NCBI RefSeq assembly: GCF_030719035.1
Contig: NZ_CP132203.1
Location: 4,978,501 to 5,042,500 of the forward strand
Direction of reading: 5' to 3'
DNA: 64,000 nucleotides
From: Hahella sp. HNIBRBA332
GTDB lineage: Bacteria > Pseudomonadota > Gammaproteobacteria > Pseudomonadales > Oleiphilaceae
Shown here: piece by piece, positions 28,380 to 38,076 of the stretch
How positions within the stretch are numbered: the stretch's first letter is position 1
Layout of the letters: each line of letters opens with the position of its first letter
Program-made: the position numbers and the translations under genes
Notes under the pieces: generated by a model
The model's input: the letters and a program-made list of their open reading frames with translations, nothing else
The model's database searches: none
Told to the model about the DNA's origin: nothing

Positions 28380-29144
28380 CTATAATCCGCCGGATACGTC
28401 CAAAATAGCGCCAGTGACATAGGACGCCTCCTCTGACAGCAACCATAAAATCGCATTGGCCAGCTCTTGCGGTTGACCGCCCCGGCGCATGGGAATGTTC
28501 GCTTTCACCCGGTCCACGCGCCCCGGTTCGCCGCCGCTGGCGTGGATTTCTGTATATACCGACCCCGGCCTCACGCCATTGACTCTCACGCCCTCCTGCG
28601 CCAGTTCTTTCGCCAGGCCCACCGTCATGGAGTCTACAGCGCCTTTGGAGGCGGCGTAGTCAATGTATTCCCCCGGAGAGCCCAGTTTCGCCGCAGTGGA
28701 AGAGACGTTTACAATCACGCCGCCACAACCGCCATAGGTCGTGGACATGCGCTTGATCGCTTCCCGCGAGCACAGGAAGTAGCTGACGACATTATTGCGG
28801 AAGATACGCGTCAGCCGTTCGCCGTCCATGTGATCCAGACGCATCTGCCGCTCCAGCACACCGACATTATTGACCAGGGCGGAGATCTTCCCGAGTGCGC
28901 GATCCACCGTCGCAAACAAGGCCTGCACGCCCTCTTCCTGGGAAACGTCAGCCTGCACGGCGATCGCTTCGCCACCGTTATTCCGAATAGACGTCACCAC
29001 TTGCTGCGCGGCATCATGATTGCTCAGATAGTTCACGCATACCGCGTAACCACGAGCGCCCGCCAGCATCGCTGTCGCCGCGCCAATTCCTCTTCCCGCG
29101 CCAGTAATAATGACGACTTTTTTGCTGGTTGACGCACTGGACAT
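28380..29144 (-). CDS. Short-chain dehydrogenase/reductase
   Basis: This 254-residue classical SDR has the nucleotide site GAGRGIGAAT, NNVGV, the catalytic Ser region NVSSTAAKLG, and the Tyr-Lys pair YAASKGAVD. It uses NAD(P)H to reduce or oxidise carbonyl/hydroxyl substrates in the cytoplasm; the substrate is not readable. AAGGAG precedes the ATG. It converges on the hybrid kinase at 24544 with 44 bases between stops. Confidence 0.9.
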   Translation of the reverse strand: MSSASTSKKVVIITGAGRGIGAATAMLAGARGYAVCVNYLSNHDAAQQVVTSIRNNGGEAIAVQADVSQEEGVQALFATVDRALGKISALVNNVGVLERQMRLDHMDGERLTRIFRNNVVSYFLCSREAIKRMSTTYGGCGGVIVNVSSTAAKLGSPGEYIDYAASKGAVDSMTVGLAKELAQEGVRVNGVRPGSVYTEIHASGGEPGRVDRVKANIPMRRGGQPQELANAILWLLSEEASYVTGAILDVSGGL

Positions 29145-29249
29145 ACCGCGAAGACTCCTTAGTAAACGTTTCTCTTATCGACACGACAAACTAAAGAGTA
29201 ACGTAAAAAGGCGTCCTCGCGATCAAGCAAAAAGTCTGACTTTTCCATG

Positions 29250-29286
29250 AAAAAGCCCATGCCTCAGGATGGTTAGAGGCATAGGC
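29250..29286 (-). terminator. Terminator of the LPMO gene
   Basis: On the minus strand, GCC-ATGCCTC pairs with GAGGCAT-GGC (one mismatch) and is followed by TTTTT, about 23 nt after the stop. Confidence 0.85.
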
Positions 29287-29309
29287 TACAAGTATTGGCG
29301 GTTAACAGG

Positions 29310-30977
29310 CTACCGCCCGCACTCAGTCCCGTTAAGCTTAATGATCGCTGGGATGCTGGCGGGAGCAGAGCCTTTTTTGCCGATGAAGCCGAATGTGGAG
29401 GTTCCACCGTTAGCGGCCAAAGTTCCGTTCCATTGTGTCGCGGGAACTGCTGCGGTCACCCCGGCGCCATCTGCGCTGAAGTTGGCGTTCCAGCCATAGT
29501 CGAAGCTTTCGCCTGCCCCAAGTGTCCAGGCCAACTCGTAGCCACGCACAGGTTCGTCGCTGTTATTGGTGATAGTCACCAGGGTATGGAATCCACCGCC
29601 CCACTCATTCACGACATCATAATCGACCGCACAGTCCGCCGCCGGCTCACCGCCACCTTTCTTCACTTGCAGATAGGCGTTCGCCACCGTCGCGTCAGTT
29701 CTAGCGTAAATCTTGTTCGCCACTGCGTCGCGCACCGGATTCACTGCGCCATCCGCATCCACCACACCGACTTTGATTTCCGCTTCCGCCGCGTTGACCG
29801 CCTGCGCCAACGCATAGGGCCATTCCGCCGCCGCAGAATCAGCGTCGCCAAGCGCCAAAGGCTGAGCCGGGTAGTAGAGGTCTCGTCCATCCTGCAGCAC
29901 CACGCGCACGCTGACCTTGTCTCCTGCGGCCAGATTCATTGGCTGCGCAGTGAGCGCGCCCAAGTCCAACCAGGGAGAGGAGCCTGCCGGCAGGTGTGTG
30001 ATAGCGACACTGGCGTCGTCACTGTCATCGGCATTGCTCACATGCAAAGAGATAGTGATGCGACCGGCGGTTTCCGGATTGGCCATACGCAAAGTGGCGA
30101 CTTTCTGGCTGGCCCCTTCCAGTTCATAAAGCGCCGGAATCTGCGACGACAGGCTCCATTGATAAGCAAGGCCTTCGCCTTGAGATCCGCCGGCGTCCAG
30201 ACGCAACTCTCCCGCGCCAGTGAACTCGCTGACATCTGGCGTCACGCCAATTTTTGCGAAAACGTTTTCATCATCACCCGGATCAGTTCCGTCAAACACG
30301 ACATCTACACATCCATGGAAGCGCTCATAAGTGTATTGGTTACGTCCCCACTCGCCATAGATCACATGCCGACCACTACGCTCTGGAATATCGCAAGTCG
30401 TGCGGAAACGCGCGTTGGCCTTGTCCGGCGACACATTAGGGTTGGCGTCGGGATTCTTGTCGTCATAGTTGAGAACGCAAAATGCCTCCTCTTCAAAGTC
30501 GTCCCAAGTCAGCGGACGCCCGGACTGAAACTGAAACCCCGGCTTGGTGATCCAGTAGCGAAACTCTTCTGTGTCGTCAAAGTGAGGCCCCCAGGAAATA
30601 TTCCAGGTAAAGGTTTTCGGGCCAGGACTCAAGTGGGAGACAGGCCAATCGATAGCGCTGTCCCAAGGGGTTGCGCCGCCCTGCCAGGTTTCGCTGCCGA
30701 AACCACAGACGTGCTCTGGCAATGGGTCCACCACAGCACGCCCCTGAGCGTGGGTCAACACGCTCATAAACTGGTAGCCGCCCACCGGATCCTGAGCGAA
30801 GGCGCCGCGGCACTCTTCGTATTCCGCTGTGCCGTTGTCGATTTCATCAGGCTTGGTCACTGCGCCGCAATACCAGTTGCGGGAGGGCGGATCTTCAATA
30901 AGGCCGTGGGCGTTAACCCCGCCAGCCAGGCATGCCAGCAGTGCGCCAGCGGAGACGGACCTATAGGTTCTATTCAT
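29310..30977 (-). CDS. Secreted AA10 lytic polysaccharide monooxygenase with CBM2
   Basis: This copper oxidase cuts crystalline cellulose or chitin outside the cell. Signal cleavage leaves His24 as the N-terminus (VNA then HGLI), and His132 in SWGPHFDD completes the histidine brace. The AA10 domain spans about 24-245 (FRYWITKPGFQ, ERSGRHVIYGEWGRNQYTYE). Two linker modules follow (about 250-440, Ig/PKD-like strands). The C-terminal CBM2 (about 447-555) has FHTLVTITNNSDEPVRGYEL, WTLGAGESFDYGW and the exposed Trp pattern of cellulose binders. CBM2 suggests cellulose as target. A palindromic operator candidate lies 72 bases upstream. Confidence 0.92.
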   Translation of the reverse strand: MNRTYRSVSAGALLACLAGGVNAHGLIEDPPSRNWYCGAVTKPDEIDNGTAEYEECRGAFAQDPVGGYQFMSVLTHAQGRAVVDPLPEHVCGFGSETWQGGATPWDSAIDWPVSHLSPGPKTFTWNISWGPHFDDTEEFRYWITKPGFQFQSGRPLTWDDFEEEAFCVLNYDDKNPDANPNVSPDKANARFRTTCDIPERSGRHVIYGEWGRNQYTYERFHGCVDVVFDGTDPGDDENVFAKIGVTPDVSEFTGAGELRLDAGGSQGEGLAYQWSLSSQIPALYELEGASQKVATLRMANPETAGRITISLHVSNADDSDDASVAITHLPAGSSPWLDLGALTAQPMNLAAGDKVSVRVVLQDGRDLYYPAQPLALGDADSAAAEWPYALAQAVNAAEAEIKVGVVDADGAVNPVRDAVANKIYARTDATVANAYLQVKKGGGEPAADCAVDYDVVNEWGGGFHTLVTITNNSDEPVRGYELAWTLGAGESFDYGWNANFSADGAGVTAAVPATQWNGTLAANGGTSTFGFIGKKGSAPASIPAIIKLNGTECGR

Positions 30978-31048
30978 GGTTGTTCCTTCCGTAAACTCAT
31001 TATTTGGCGGTAATGGGCGCGTGTCTTACGCGCTATAAAAAGCATAGC

Positions 31049-31082
31049 ATTCAGATTATGAATACGTTTTCATAATCTGAAT
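31049..31082. promoter_or_regulatory. 34-bp palindrome upstream of the LPMO gene (LacI-type operator candidate)
   Basis: ATTCAGATTATGAA and TTCATAATCTGAAT are perfect inverted copies around TACGTT. The core TGAATACGTTTTCA resembles LacI-family operators centred on a CpG. It sits 72 bases upstream of the LPMO start, where a repressor would block transcription. There is no T tract, so it is not a terminator. Confidence 0.6.
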
Positions 31083-31203
31083 TCACGGCCCATGGGTAAA
31101 TCCCCCATACGCCCTAGAAAAATGGGTTGAGCCATCAAGAAAGATTGGTCGCCGCGCTTAAGCATTTGCTTTGGCCAGCGTCCGCCAAGTGAAAATTGAG
31201 GGG

Positions 31204-31231
31204 AAAAAGCAGGCCCTGTGACAGAGCCTGC
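31204..31231 (-). terminator. Terminator of the carbonic anhydrase gene
   Basis: On the minus strand GCAGGC pairs with GCCTGC across an 11-nt loop and is followed by TTTTT. Confidence 0.8.
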
Positions 31232-31244
31232 GCGGAGGTGAAGA

Positions 31245-31973
31245 TCAATGCAGAATGATGCGCGCGTTCATACCCTGAACTGGACGGTTAGTTGGACCGC
31301 CCATGGTTTCCATAAACTGGTTGATCTGCTCTTTGGACGCCGTGCGGTGCTCCTTCATCACCAGCCAGCGCACGCCTTCAGAACAAGGCGGCGTGGTCAA
31401 CGAGCCGTTAAAGCGATAGTAGCCTGAGTTCGCTGACACCATGTCGCCGGCGTTAACGCTCGTCGGCAGCGCGTTGGCGTCGCCCGCTTCCTTCGGCATA
31501 TGCTCCCAGACTTTCGCCAAATGCTCGTTGTGGTCGCCCTCTTCATACAACACGGACAACACCGCCAACTCGCCGTTTTCATTAGCGTGCACGAAGTGGG
31601 CTTCCAGCGGGAAACTCTTGCCGTCTACAGTATTCTCGCTGGGTGCATGGAAGTGGAACTGCTTGAGTTCGAACTCCCGCCCTTCCACGCTGGCCTTACT
31701 GCCCGGTTTATAATTCACTTGGATGGTATGGCCGTTGTTGACGACCTCATGGCCGCCGCTGCTGTAGCTCATTCCCACCGCAGGCAGGTCGCCTTTGATG
31801 AGGCCGCTGATATCCACCGGCGATTGGTTTTTCCCGGCGGAGCACATGGTATATTCCGGTTTCAATTCTCCCCAGCGCTCGGGCTTATCATATCCCCAAT
31901 GCGACTCACCACTGGCCAGTGCGTGACCGCATGCGGTCACGCCAGCCACTACCCATATCAGACGTCTGATCAT
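31245..31973 (-). CDS. Alpha-class carbonic anhydrase, periplasmic
   Basis: The enzyme interconverts CO2 and bicarbonate in the periplasm. It has 242 residues with a signal peptide (1-21, ending LAS). Zinc ligands are His107 and His109 in KQFHFHAPSE and His126 in EAHFVHA. The gate segment GSLTTPPCSEGVRW and the final NRPVQGMNAR are typical of the class. The Cys in YTMCSAG and PPCSEG probably form the conserved disulfide. It is a single-gene unit with its own terminator. Confidence 0.95.
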   Translation of the reverse strand: MIRRLIWVVAGVTACGHALASGESHWGYDKPERWGELKPEYTMCSAGKNQSPVDISGLIKGDLPAVGMSYSSGGHEVVNNGHTIQVNYKPGSKASVEGREFELKQFHFHAPSENTVDGKSFPLEAHFVHANENGELAVLSVLYEEGDHNEHLAKVWEHMPKEAGDANALPTSVNAGDMVSANSGYYRFNGSLTTPPCSEGVRWLVMKEHRTASKEQINQFMETMGGPTNRPVQGMNARIILH

Positions 31974-32107
31974 ATGCCTTTCTCCTTGTTCACAAAAATG
32001 TGCAACCAGACACCATCTAACTCGTTGTTTTCTGGCTCTTTATTTTTTGGGCATATTTACCCGTTTCTATGCCCGCGCACAACCCATAAGGTGAATCACA
32101 GCAACAC

Positions 32108-32575
32108 TCATTGCTTCAACGTAGCCAGAAATTCAAAAAACTCCTTAAACTTCTCTTTTCCCATACTGCGCGCCGTCGCCAGCTGCCCGCCCCGGGTGGC
32201 GAAAAGCACTTTGTCGTCATTATCCGTGACGACTATGGCGGGTATGCCTTTCTCAATAGGGTTGCCGTAGGTCTCGACAATATCCAGGTTCTTGTCCCAA
32301 TCGCCAATATCGATTTTGACGACCTTAAAGTGTTTGCTGACCAGCGCGGCGATTTCAGCATCCTGCATGGCTTCATCGAAAACGCGACAATCCGGGCGCC
32401 AATTGGCGCCGAAGGTCAGTAAAACCAGCTTATGGTCCGCGCTCGCGGCGGAGCGCGCCGTTTGAATATCGCGCTTAGCATCGGCGCTTTCATCATAGGG
32501 CAAAGGGCCTGCCATGGCGGTGTAAGCCAGCAGGCCAAAAATCAGACAGACACAATTCCTGATCCACGTATTCAT
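32108..32575 (-). CDS. Periplasmic thioredoxin-like protein lacking the CXXC first Cys
   Basis: From ATG 32575 (AAGGAGA upstream) the product has 155 residues with a signal peptide (ending AMA). It has a thioredoxin-fold sequence as in DsbD-gamma/Trx-like proteins: LVLLTFGANW, then RPDC where WCxxC is expected (Arg60, Pro61, Asp62, Cys63), then FKVVKIDIGDWDKN, cis-Pro region GIPAIVVTD. The first active-site Cys is replaced by Arg, leaving one Cys. It could be a redox-inactive binder or use a single-Cys mechanism. A longer frame to 32635 has no ribosome site. Confidence 0.82.
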   Translation of the reverse strand: MNTWIRNCVCLIFGLLAYTAMAGPLPYDESADAKRDIQTARSAASADHKLVLLTFGANWRPDCRVFDEAMQDAEIAALVSKHFKVVKIDIGDWDKNLDIVETYGNPIEKGIPAIVVTDNDDKVLFATRGGQLATARSMGKEKFKEFFEFLATLKQ

Positions 32576-32864
32576 ATTTCTCTCCTTGAAATGGTTAGGG
32601 GCTGCGCTCAATGGCGAGCAGATAATGTAGCGCAAAAAGATAATTCTGCGCTGGCTGGAAATAGTACATCAATCGCGCGGTGCTGCGCCCCAGCTCCCCT
32701 CTTATTGATGATTTTTTCGCCTCAACCCCGTCCCGACGCGCCGGAGAGACTATAATCCTGCCTTGAGCATTCCCTTTTGCAGTCAGACCTTTATAGTGTA
32801 AGGCCCCGTCCGGAAGCTCCGCGCCATACTGACGGGTAGGAAAAACAAAGGAGTACGTCTGCGG

Positions 32865-35702
32865 ATGAGTTTGTATTTAATCCCACTGGCTCCCCTGTTG
32901 GGAGCATTGGTTCCTGTATTCTCCGGACGCTCGGGCCGCAGCGCCCTGGCGCTCTCCGTCGCGCTGTTTCCCGCCTGGGCGCTGGCCTATGTATTGATCC
33001 AGGCGCAAGCTGTACTGGATGGCGAGACCCTCCGCTTCAGCCTGGACTGGATACCCGCCATCGGGCTGCAACTGGCTTTCCGACTCGATGGGCTCGGCCT
33101 GCTATTCTGCCTGTTGATACTGATCATCGGTTTGCTGGTGATTCTGTACGCGCGTTACTACCTTTCAGAGCAGGAAAACATGGGGCGGTTTTACTCCTAC
33201 CTGCTCCTGTTCATGACGGCGATGCTCGGCATCGTGTTATCCAATAACCTGCTGCAGCTGTGGATTTTCTGGGAACTCACCAGCATCAGCTCATTCCTGC
33301 TGATCAGTTTCTGGTCTCATAAAAGCGACGCCCGCAAGGGCGCCCGCATGGCGCTGGCCGTCACGGGGGCGGGAGGGCTTGCGTTATTAGCGGGACTGTT
33401 GCTGATCGGGCATATTGTCGGCGACTACAGTCTGGACACCGTGTTGGCCAATGGCGCGCTGATCAAGGCGGACCCCGCTTATCCTATCGCGTTGATTTTG
33501 CTGTTGTTGGGTGCGTTTACCAAGTCCGCTCAGTTTCCGTTTCACTTCTGGCTGCCTCACGCCATGGCGGCGCCGACGCCGGTCAGCGCTTATCTGCACT
33601 CCGCCACCATGGTGAAAGCGGGCATTTTTCTGCTGGCGCGCATGTATCCGGCCATGTCCGGCACCGACATGTGGTTCCTGGCGGTTAGCATGACCGGTTT
33701 GATCACCCTGCTCTACGGCGCCTTCACTGCGCTGTTTCAACACGATTTGAAGGGGCTGCTGGCGTACTCCACCATCAGTCATCTCGGATTGATCACCCTG
33801 CTGCTGGGGATGAACACCCGGCTGGCTGCCGTTGCGGCGGTGTTTCACATCATCAATCACGCCATCTTCAAGGCCTCGCTGTTTATGGCGGCGGGCATTA
33901 TCGACCACGAGTCCGGCTCTCGTGATATGCGCAAACTCAACGGGCTCTGGAAATACATGCCGCATACGGCGGCGCTGGCCATGGTGGCGGCCTCCTCCAT
34001 GGCGGGCGTGCCGTTGCTGAACGGCTTTCTGTCCAAGGAAATGTTTTTTGCGGAGACCTTGGACCAGAGCACTCTGGGCGGATTATCCTGGGTCATTCCG
34101 GTCCTGGCGACTGTCGGCGGCGCGTTCTCCGTGGCGTATTCGCTGCGCTTTATCCACGATGTCTTTTTCAACGGCGACCCGATTGATTTGCCGCGTACGC
34201 CGCACGAGCCGCCCCGCTATATGAAGGTTCCGGTGGAGATACTGGTCGCGCTTTGCCTGCTGGTGGGGGTATTCCCCAACTATGTTGTCAACAACCTGCT
34301 GAACGCTGCTTCGGCTGCAGTGCTCAATGGGCGTTTGCCGGATTATAATCTCGCCATCTGGCATGGCTTCAACATCCCCATGCTGATGAGTTTGGCGGCC
34401 ATGGCTGGCGGTCTCTACATCTATTACAACCGGCGCACGCTGTTCCAGTTCCACGCCCAATTTCCTCAACATGACGCCAAACAAACCTTCGAGGGTGTCG
34501 TGCAATATATCTCCAAACAGTGCGTGCGCATCATCGACGCTCTGGAGAACGGCTCTCTGCAACGCTACGTATTTTTGCTTTTATTGTTCGCGTTGATGTT
34601 TATGGCTGGTCCCTTGCTGGATTTACACCACAGCGCCGGCCCCCGCCCACAGCTTGAACTCAACGGCGTGGTGGTGACCGGGGCCATCCTCCTGAGCCTG
34701 AGCGCGGTGGCGACTGTGATCTGGGCGCGACGGCGCTTTATCGCCCTGCTGTCATTGTCGGTGACGGGGTTGATCGTCTCAATCGCCTTCGCTTACTTCT
34801 CAGCTCCAGACTTGGCGCTGACGCAACTGTCCGTTGAGATCATTACCGTCATTCTGCTGATGTTGGCGCTGTTCTTCCTGCCGCAGACGTCCCTTAAAGA
34901 GTCCAGCCCCAACCGGCTGACCCGCGACCTCAGTCTTGCAGCGCTGATAGGCGGCGTGGTCGGGAGCATCAGCTATGCATTGATGACGCGTCCGCTGCTG
35001 AGTATTTCCGATTACTACCTGACTCACAGCAAAACCGGTGGTGGCGGCGATAACGTGGTCAACGTCATTCTGGTGGACTTCCGCGGCTTCGACACGCTGG
35101 GAGAAATCACCGTGCTGGGCATCGCCGCCCTGGGGATATACAAGCTGATCGCCGGCATGCGATTGTATATGCCTGCGGGAGATGAAAACGGCCGCCCCTG
35201 GAGCCAGGATCGTCATCCGATGATACTGGCCCTGGTGTCGCAGAACCTGTTGCCCCTGGCGTTGCTGGTGTCGGTATACATCCTGCTGCGCGGCCATAAC
35301 CTTCCCGGCGGCGGCTTCATTGCGGGCTTGATCACCGCCGTGGCGATTATTCAGCAATACATCGCCCATGGCGTGGATTGGATCAAACACCGAGTACATA
35401 TTAACTATCAGGCTTTGATTGCTGGCGGCATTCTGCTGGCGGCCCTTACCGGCGTCGGCGCCTGGCTATTCGAACGCCCCTTCCTGACCAGCTGGTTCGA
35501 TCATTTCCATCTGCCCTGGATCGGCGACTTCGAACTCGCCAGCGCCATGCTGTTCGATCTTGGCGTCTATTTGACCGTGGTGGGAGCCGCCATGTTGATC
35601 CTGGCGAACCTGGGCAAACTCACCACCAGCGAACGCCCGTCTTTTATTGAAAATGGCGACGCCTCGCGCGCGCCGGCGACGCATCAAAAAGAGGAGTTTT
35701 AA
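32865..35702 (+). CDS. mrpA: Mrp-type Na+/H+ antiporter subunit A, fused with MrpB
   Basis: This is the largest subunit of the multi-subunit cation/proton antiporter. The 945-residue inner-membrane protein has NuoL-like helices (about 1-480, with FPFHFWLPHAMAAPTPVSAYL and the Lys-bearing helices), an MrpA C-terminal part, and an MrpB/MnhB-like region from about 790 to 930 (GHNLPGGGFIAGLI). Fusion of A and B is the common PhaAB form of proteobacteria. It is the first of six genes; the stop (TAA) abuts the mrpC ATG directly. The system exports Na+ (sometimes K+) using the proton gradient, serving pH and salt tolerance. Confidence 0.95.
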   Translation: MSLYLIPLAPLLGALVPVFSGRSGRSALALSVALFPAWALAYVLIQAQAVLDGETLRFSLDWIPAIGLQLAFRLDGLGLLFCLLILIIGLLVILYARYYLSEQENMGRFYSYLLLFMTAMLGIVLSNNLLQLWIFWELTSISSFLLISFWSHKSDARKGARMALAVTGAGGLALLAGLLLIGHIVGDYSLDTVLANGALIKADPAYPIALILLLLGAFTKSAQFPFHFWLPHAMAAPTPVSAYLHSATMVKAGIFLLARMYPAMSGTDMWFLAVSMTGLITLLYGAFTALFQHDLKGLLAYSTISHLGLITLLLGMNTRLAAVAAVFHIINHAIFKASLFMAAGIIDHESGSRDMRKLNGLWKYMPHTAALAMVAASSMAGVPLLNGFLSKEMFFAETLDQSTLGGLSWVIPVLATVGGAFSVAYSLRFIHDVFFNGDPIDLPRTPHEPPRYMKVPVEILVALCLLVGVFPNYVVNNLLNAASAAVLNGRLPDYNLAIWHGFNIPMLMSLAAMAGGLYIYYNRRTLFQFHAQFPQHDAKQTFEGVVQYISKQCVRIIDALENGSLQRYVFLLLLFALMFMAGPLLDLHHSAGPRPQLELNGVVVTGAILLSLSAVATVIWARRRFIALLSLSVTGLIVSIAFAYFSAPDLALTQLSVEIITVILLMLALFFLPQTSLKESSPNRLTRDLSLAALIGGVVGSISYALMTRPLLSISDYYLTHSKTGGGGDNVVNVILVDFRGFDTLGEITVLGIAALGIYKLIAGMRLYMPAGDENGRPWSQDRHPMILALVSQNLLPLALLVSVYILLRGHNLPGGGFIAGLITAVAIIQQYIAHGVDWIKHRVHINYQALIAGGILLAALTGVGAWLFERPFLTSWFDHFHLPWIGDFELASAMLFDLGVYLTVVGAAMLILANLGKLTTSERPSFIENGDASRAPATHQKEEF

Positions 35703-36068
35703 ATGGAAGGCGTTTACGCATTCTGTGTCGGCCTGCTGACGGCCTGTGGCGTATTTTTATGCCTGCGCGGACGCACTTTTTCCGTAGTGCTGGGACTGAC
35801 GCTGCTGTCCTACGCCGTTAACCTGTTCCTGTTCGCCAGCGGTCGCCTCACCCTGTACGGCGCAGCGGTCTTGGGCTCATCCGAAAAGTACGGCGATCCT
35901 CTGCCGCAGGCTCTGGTATTGACCGCCATCGTCATTGGATTCGCCATGACCGCCTTTTTGGTCATACTGGCGATGCGGTCGCGGGCGGATCTGGGCAATG
36001 ACCATGTGGACGGACGCATTCCCTCAGAGCCTTCTCTGGTGCAAAGACGTACGGGGAGAAAAGGGTGA
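35703..36068 (+). CDS. mrpC: Mrp antiporter subunit C
   Basis: A 121-residue NuoK-like membrane subunit with three helices (VYAFCVGLLTACGVFLCL, VVLGLTLLSYAVNLFLFASG, ALVLTAIVIGFAMTAFLVIL). DPLPQALVLTAIVI is the family hallmark. It starts immediately after the mrpA stop and overlaps the mrpD start, so translation is coupled. Confidence 0.95.
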   Translation: MEGVYAFCVGLLTACGVFLCLRGRTFSVVLGLTLLSYAVNLFLFASGRLTLYGAAVLGSSEKYGDPLPQALVLTAIVIGFAMTAFLVILAMRSRADLGNDHVDGRIPSEPSLVQRRTGRKG

Positions 36069-37573
36069 TGCTGCACTTGCCAATACTCCCCATCGTCATT
36101 CCCTTGCTGGCGGGCGTGCTGTTATTACTGCCACCGCTCTGCCATTCTCTGCCCAGACAGCGATTCGTCGCCGTCGCCGTGAATCTGGCGTTGATCGCCA
36201 CATCCGTCATATTGCTGCAGCGGACCCATCTGGAAGGCGCGCTGACCTACGCATTAGGAGACTGGCCCTCGCCCTTCGGCATTGTACTGGTAGCGGATCG
36301 CATTTCCGCTCTGTTGACGTTGCTGACCTCTCTGTTGGGCCTCGGCGCGTTACTGTACGCCTGCGCCGGCGACGACAAAAATGGCATGTACTTTCATCCA
36401 CTGTTTATGTTCCAACTCATGGGCGTCAACGGCGCGTTTCTGACTGGCGATATCTTTAACCTGTTCGTTTTCTTCGAAGTTCTTCTTATCGCCTCCTATG
36501 CATTGTTGATCCATGGCGGCGGCAAGCAGAAGACCCGGGCGGCAGTGCATTACGTGATTATTAACCTGGTGGGCTCCTGTCTGTTCCTGTTCGCATTGGG
36601 AACGCTGTATGGCGTCCTGGGTACGCTCAATATCGCGGATATGGCCGCCAAAGCAATGCTATTGGGACCAGATGAGCAACCGTTGGCGAAAGCCGGCGGG
36701 TTGCTCTTATTGGCGGTGTTCGGCCTGAAGGCGGCGTTGTTGCCGTTCTACTTCTGGCTGCCGCGTTCCTACTCCTCCGCCTCCGCGCCAGTGGCGGCCT
36801 TGTTCGCCATCATGACCAAGGTGGGCGCATACAGCATCCTGCGCATTCATACGACAATTTTCGGGGCCGGCGCTGGCGCTTTGGCGGAAATAGCCACCCC
36901 CTGGTTGCAGCCTCTGGCATTGCTGACGCTGGTCATCGGCTCCATCGGCGCTCTCGCCAGTCCCAGTCTGCGTACGCTGACCGCCAACCTGACGCTGGTC
37001 TCCATGGGTATTCTGCTGACCGCCATCGCCCTGCAACGCGCCGACGCCACCGCTGCGGCGCTGTATTACTCCATTCACACCACCCTGGTTACCGGCGCCT
37101 TGTTCTTGTTGGCGGATATGATTGGTCGACAGCGCGGCAAGGCGGAGGACCGTTTCGTCGCGTCACGGCGTATGCAGCGCCCGGTCGCTTTGGGCGTGGC
37201 CTTTCTCCTCGCAGCCATCGCCGTCACTGGCGCGCCGCCATTGTCCGGCTTCGTCGGCAAGGTATTGCTGCTGCAAGCCACTGAGGGTCCCGTGGAAGCC
37301 GGCTTGATCTGGCCCGTTGTGCTGATCAGCGGTCTGGCGGCGATTATCGCACTGTCCCGCGCCGGCTCATCCCTGTTCTGGCGTCACAGTGAGGACTCGC
37401 CCCTGGCGGAGCCTACGCCAGCGCTTCGGATGATCGCAGTCTACCTGCTGCTGGCGGCGTCGCCTTTGCTGGTCGTGTTCGGCGGTCCCGTGACAGAGTT
37501 CGCTGACGCCGCCGCAACACAATTGCATGACTCAGCCGCCTTGGGCGGCATGATGCAACAAGGAGGCTCATGA
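36068..37573 (+). CDS. mrpD: Mrp antiporter subunit D
   Basis: This NuoM/N-like membrane subunit, about 501 residues, carries the proton-path signature KAALLPFYFWLPRSYSSASAP and FFEVLLIASYALL. ATG 36068 shares a base with the mrpC stop (TGATG); GTG 36065 is possible. The C-terminus runs four bases into mrpE. Confidence 0.95.
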   Translation: MLHLPILPIVIPLLAGVLLLLPPLCHSLPRQRFVAVAVNLALIATSVILLQRTHLEGALTYALGDWPSPFGIVLVADRISALLTLLTSLLGLGALLYACAGDDKNGMYFHPLFMFQLMGVNGAFLTGDIFNLFVFFEVLLIASYALLIHGGGKQKTRAAVHYVIINLVGSCLFLFALGTLYGVLGTLNIADMAAKAMLLGPDEQPLAKAGGLLLLAVFGLKAALLPFYFWLPRSYSSASAPVAALFAIMTKVGAYSILRIHTTIFGAGAGALAEIATPWLQPLALLTLVIGSIGALASPSLRTLTANLTLVSMGILLTAIALQRADATAAALYYSIHTTLVTGALFLLADMIGRQRGKAEDRFVASRRMQRPVALGVAFLLAAIAVTGAPPLSGFVGKVLLLQATEGPVEAGLIWPVVLISGLAAIIALSRAGSSLFWRHSEDSPLAEPTPALRMIAVYLLLAASPLLVVFGGPVTEFADAAATQLHDSAALGGMMQQGGS

Positions 37574-38076
37574 TGGTCAACCGCTTACGCCTGTTCTGGC
37601 TTCCCTCGCCCTGGCTCAGTCTGCTGCTGTTTGTCGCCTGGCTGATGCTCAACAACAGCGCAGCGCCGGGACACTTGGCGCTGGGCGCTTTATTGGCTGT
37701 CGCGATTCCACGGCTGACCGTCCGACTTGGCGACCCGCAACCCAGCATGAAGCGGCCTGTACTGGCGATCCGCTATGTTCTGCGCGTGCTGGGCGACATT
37801 ATTCGCGATAACTTCCGCGTCGCCCTGTTGATCATGGGGCCAAATCGACGTTTACAACCCGCCTTCGTGGCCTTGCCGCTGGAGCTGCACGAACCTCTCC
37901 CACTCACCATTCTCGCCGGCACCATTTCGTTGACCCCCGGCACCGTTAGCGTGGAAGTCTCCGAGGATAAGCTCTGGCTTTACATCCACACTCTGCACCT
38001 GGACGACGAGGCCGAGCTGATTGCGCATCTCAAGGGCCGTTATGAAGCCGCCTTGAAGGAGATATTCGAATGCTGA
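37570..38076 (+). CDS. mrpE: Mrp antiporter subunit E
   Basis: A 168-residue membrane-associated subunit with N-terminal helices and the family motif LTILAGTISLTPGTVSVEVS. AGGAGG lies 4 nt before ATG 37570. It overlaps mrpD by 4 and mrpF by 7 bases. Confidence 0.94.
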   Translation: MMVNRLRLFWLPSPWLSLLLFVAWLMLNNSAAPGHLALGALLAVAIPRLTVRLGDPQPSMKRPVLAIRYVLRVLGDIIRDNFRVALLIMGPNRRLQPAFVALPLELHEPLPLTILAGTISLTPGTVSVEVSEDKLWLYIHTLHLDDEAELIAHLKGRYEAALKEIFEC

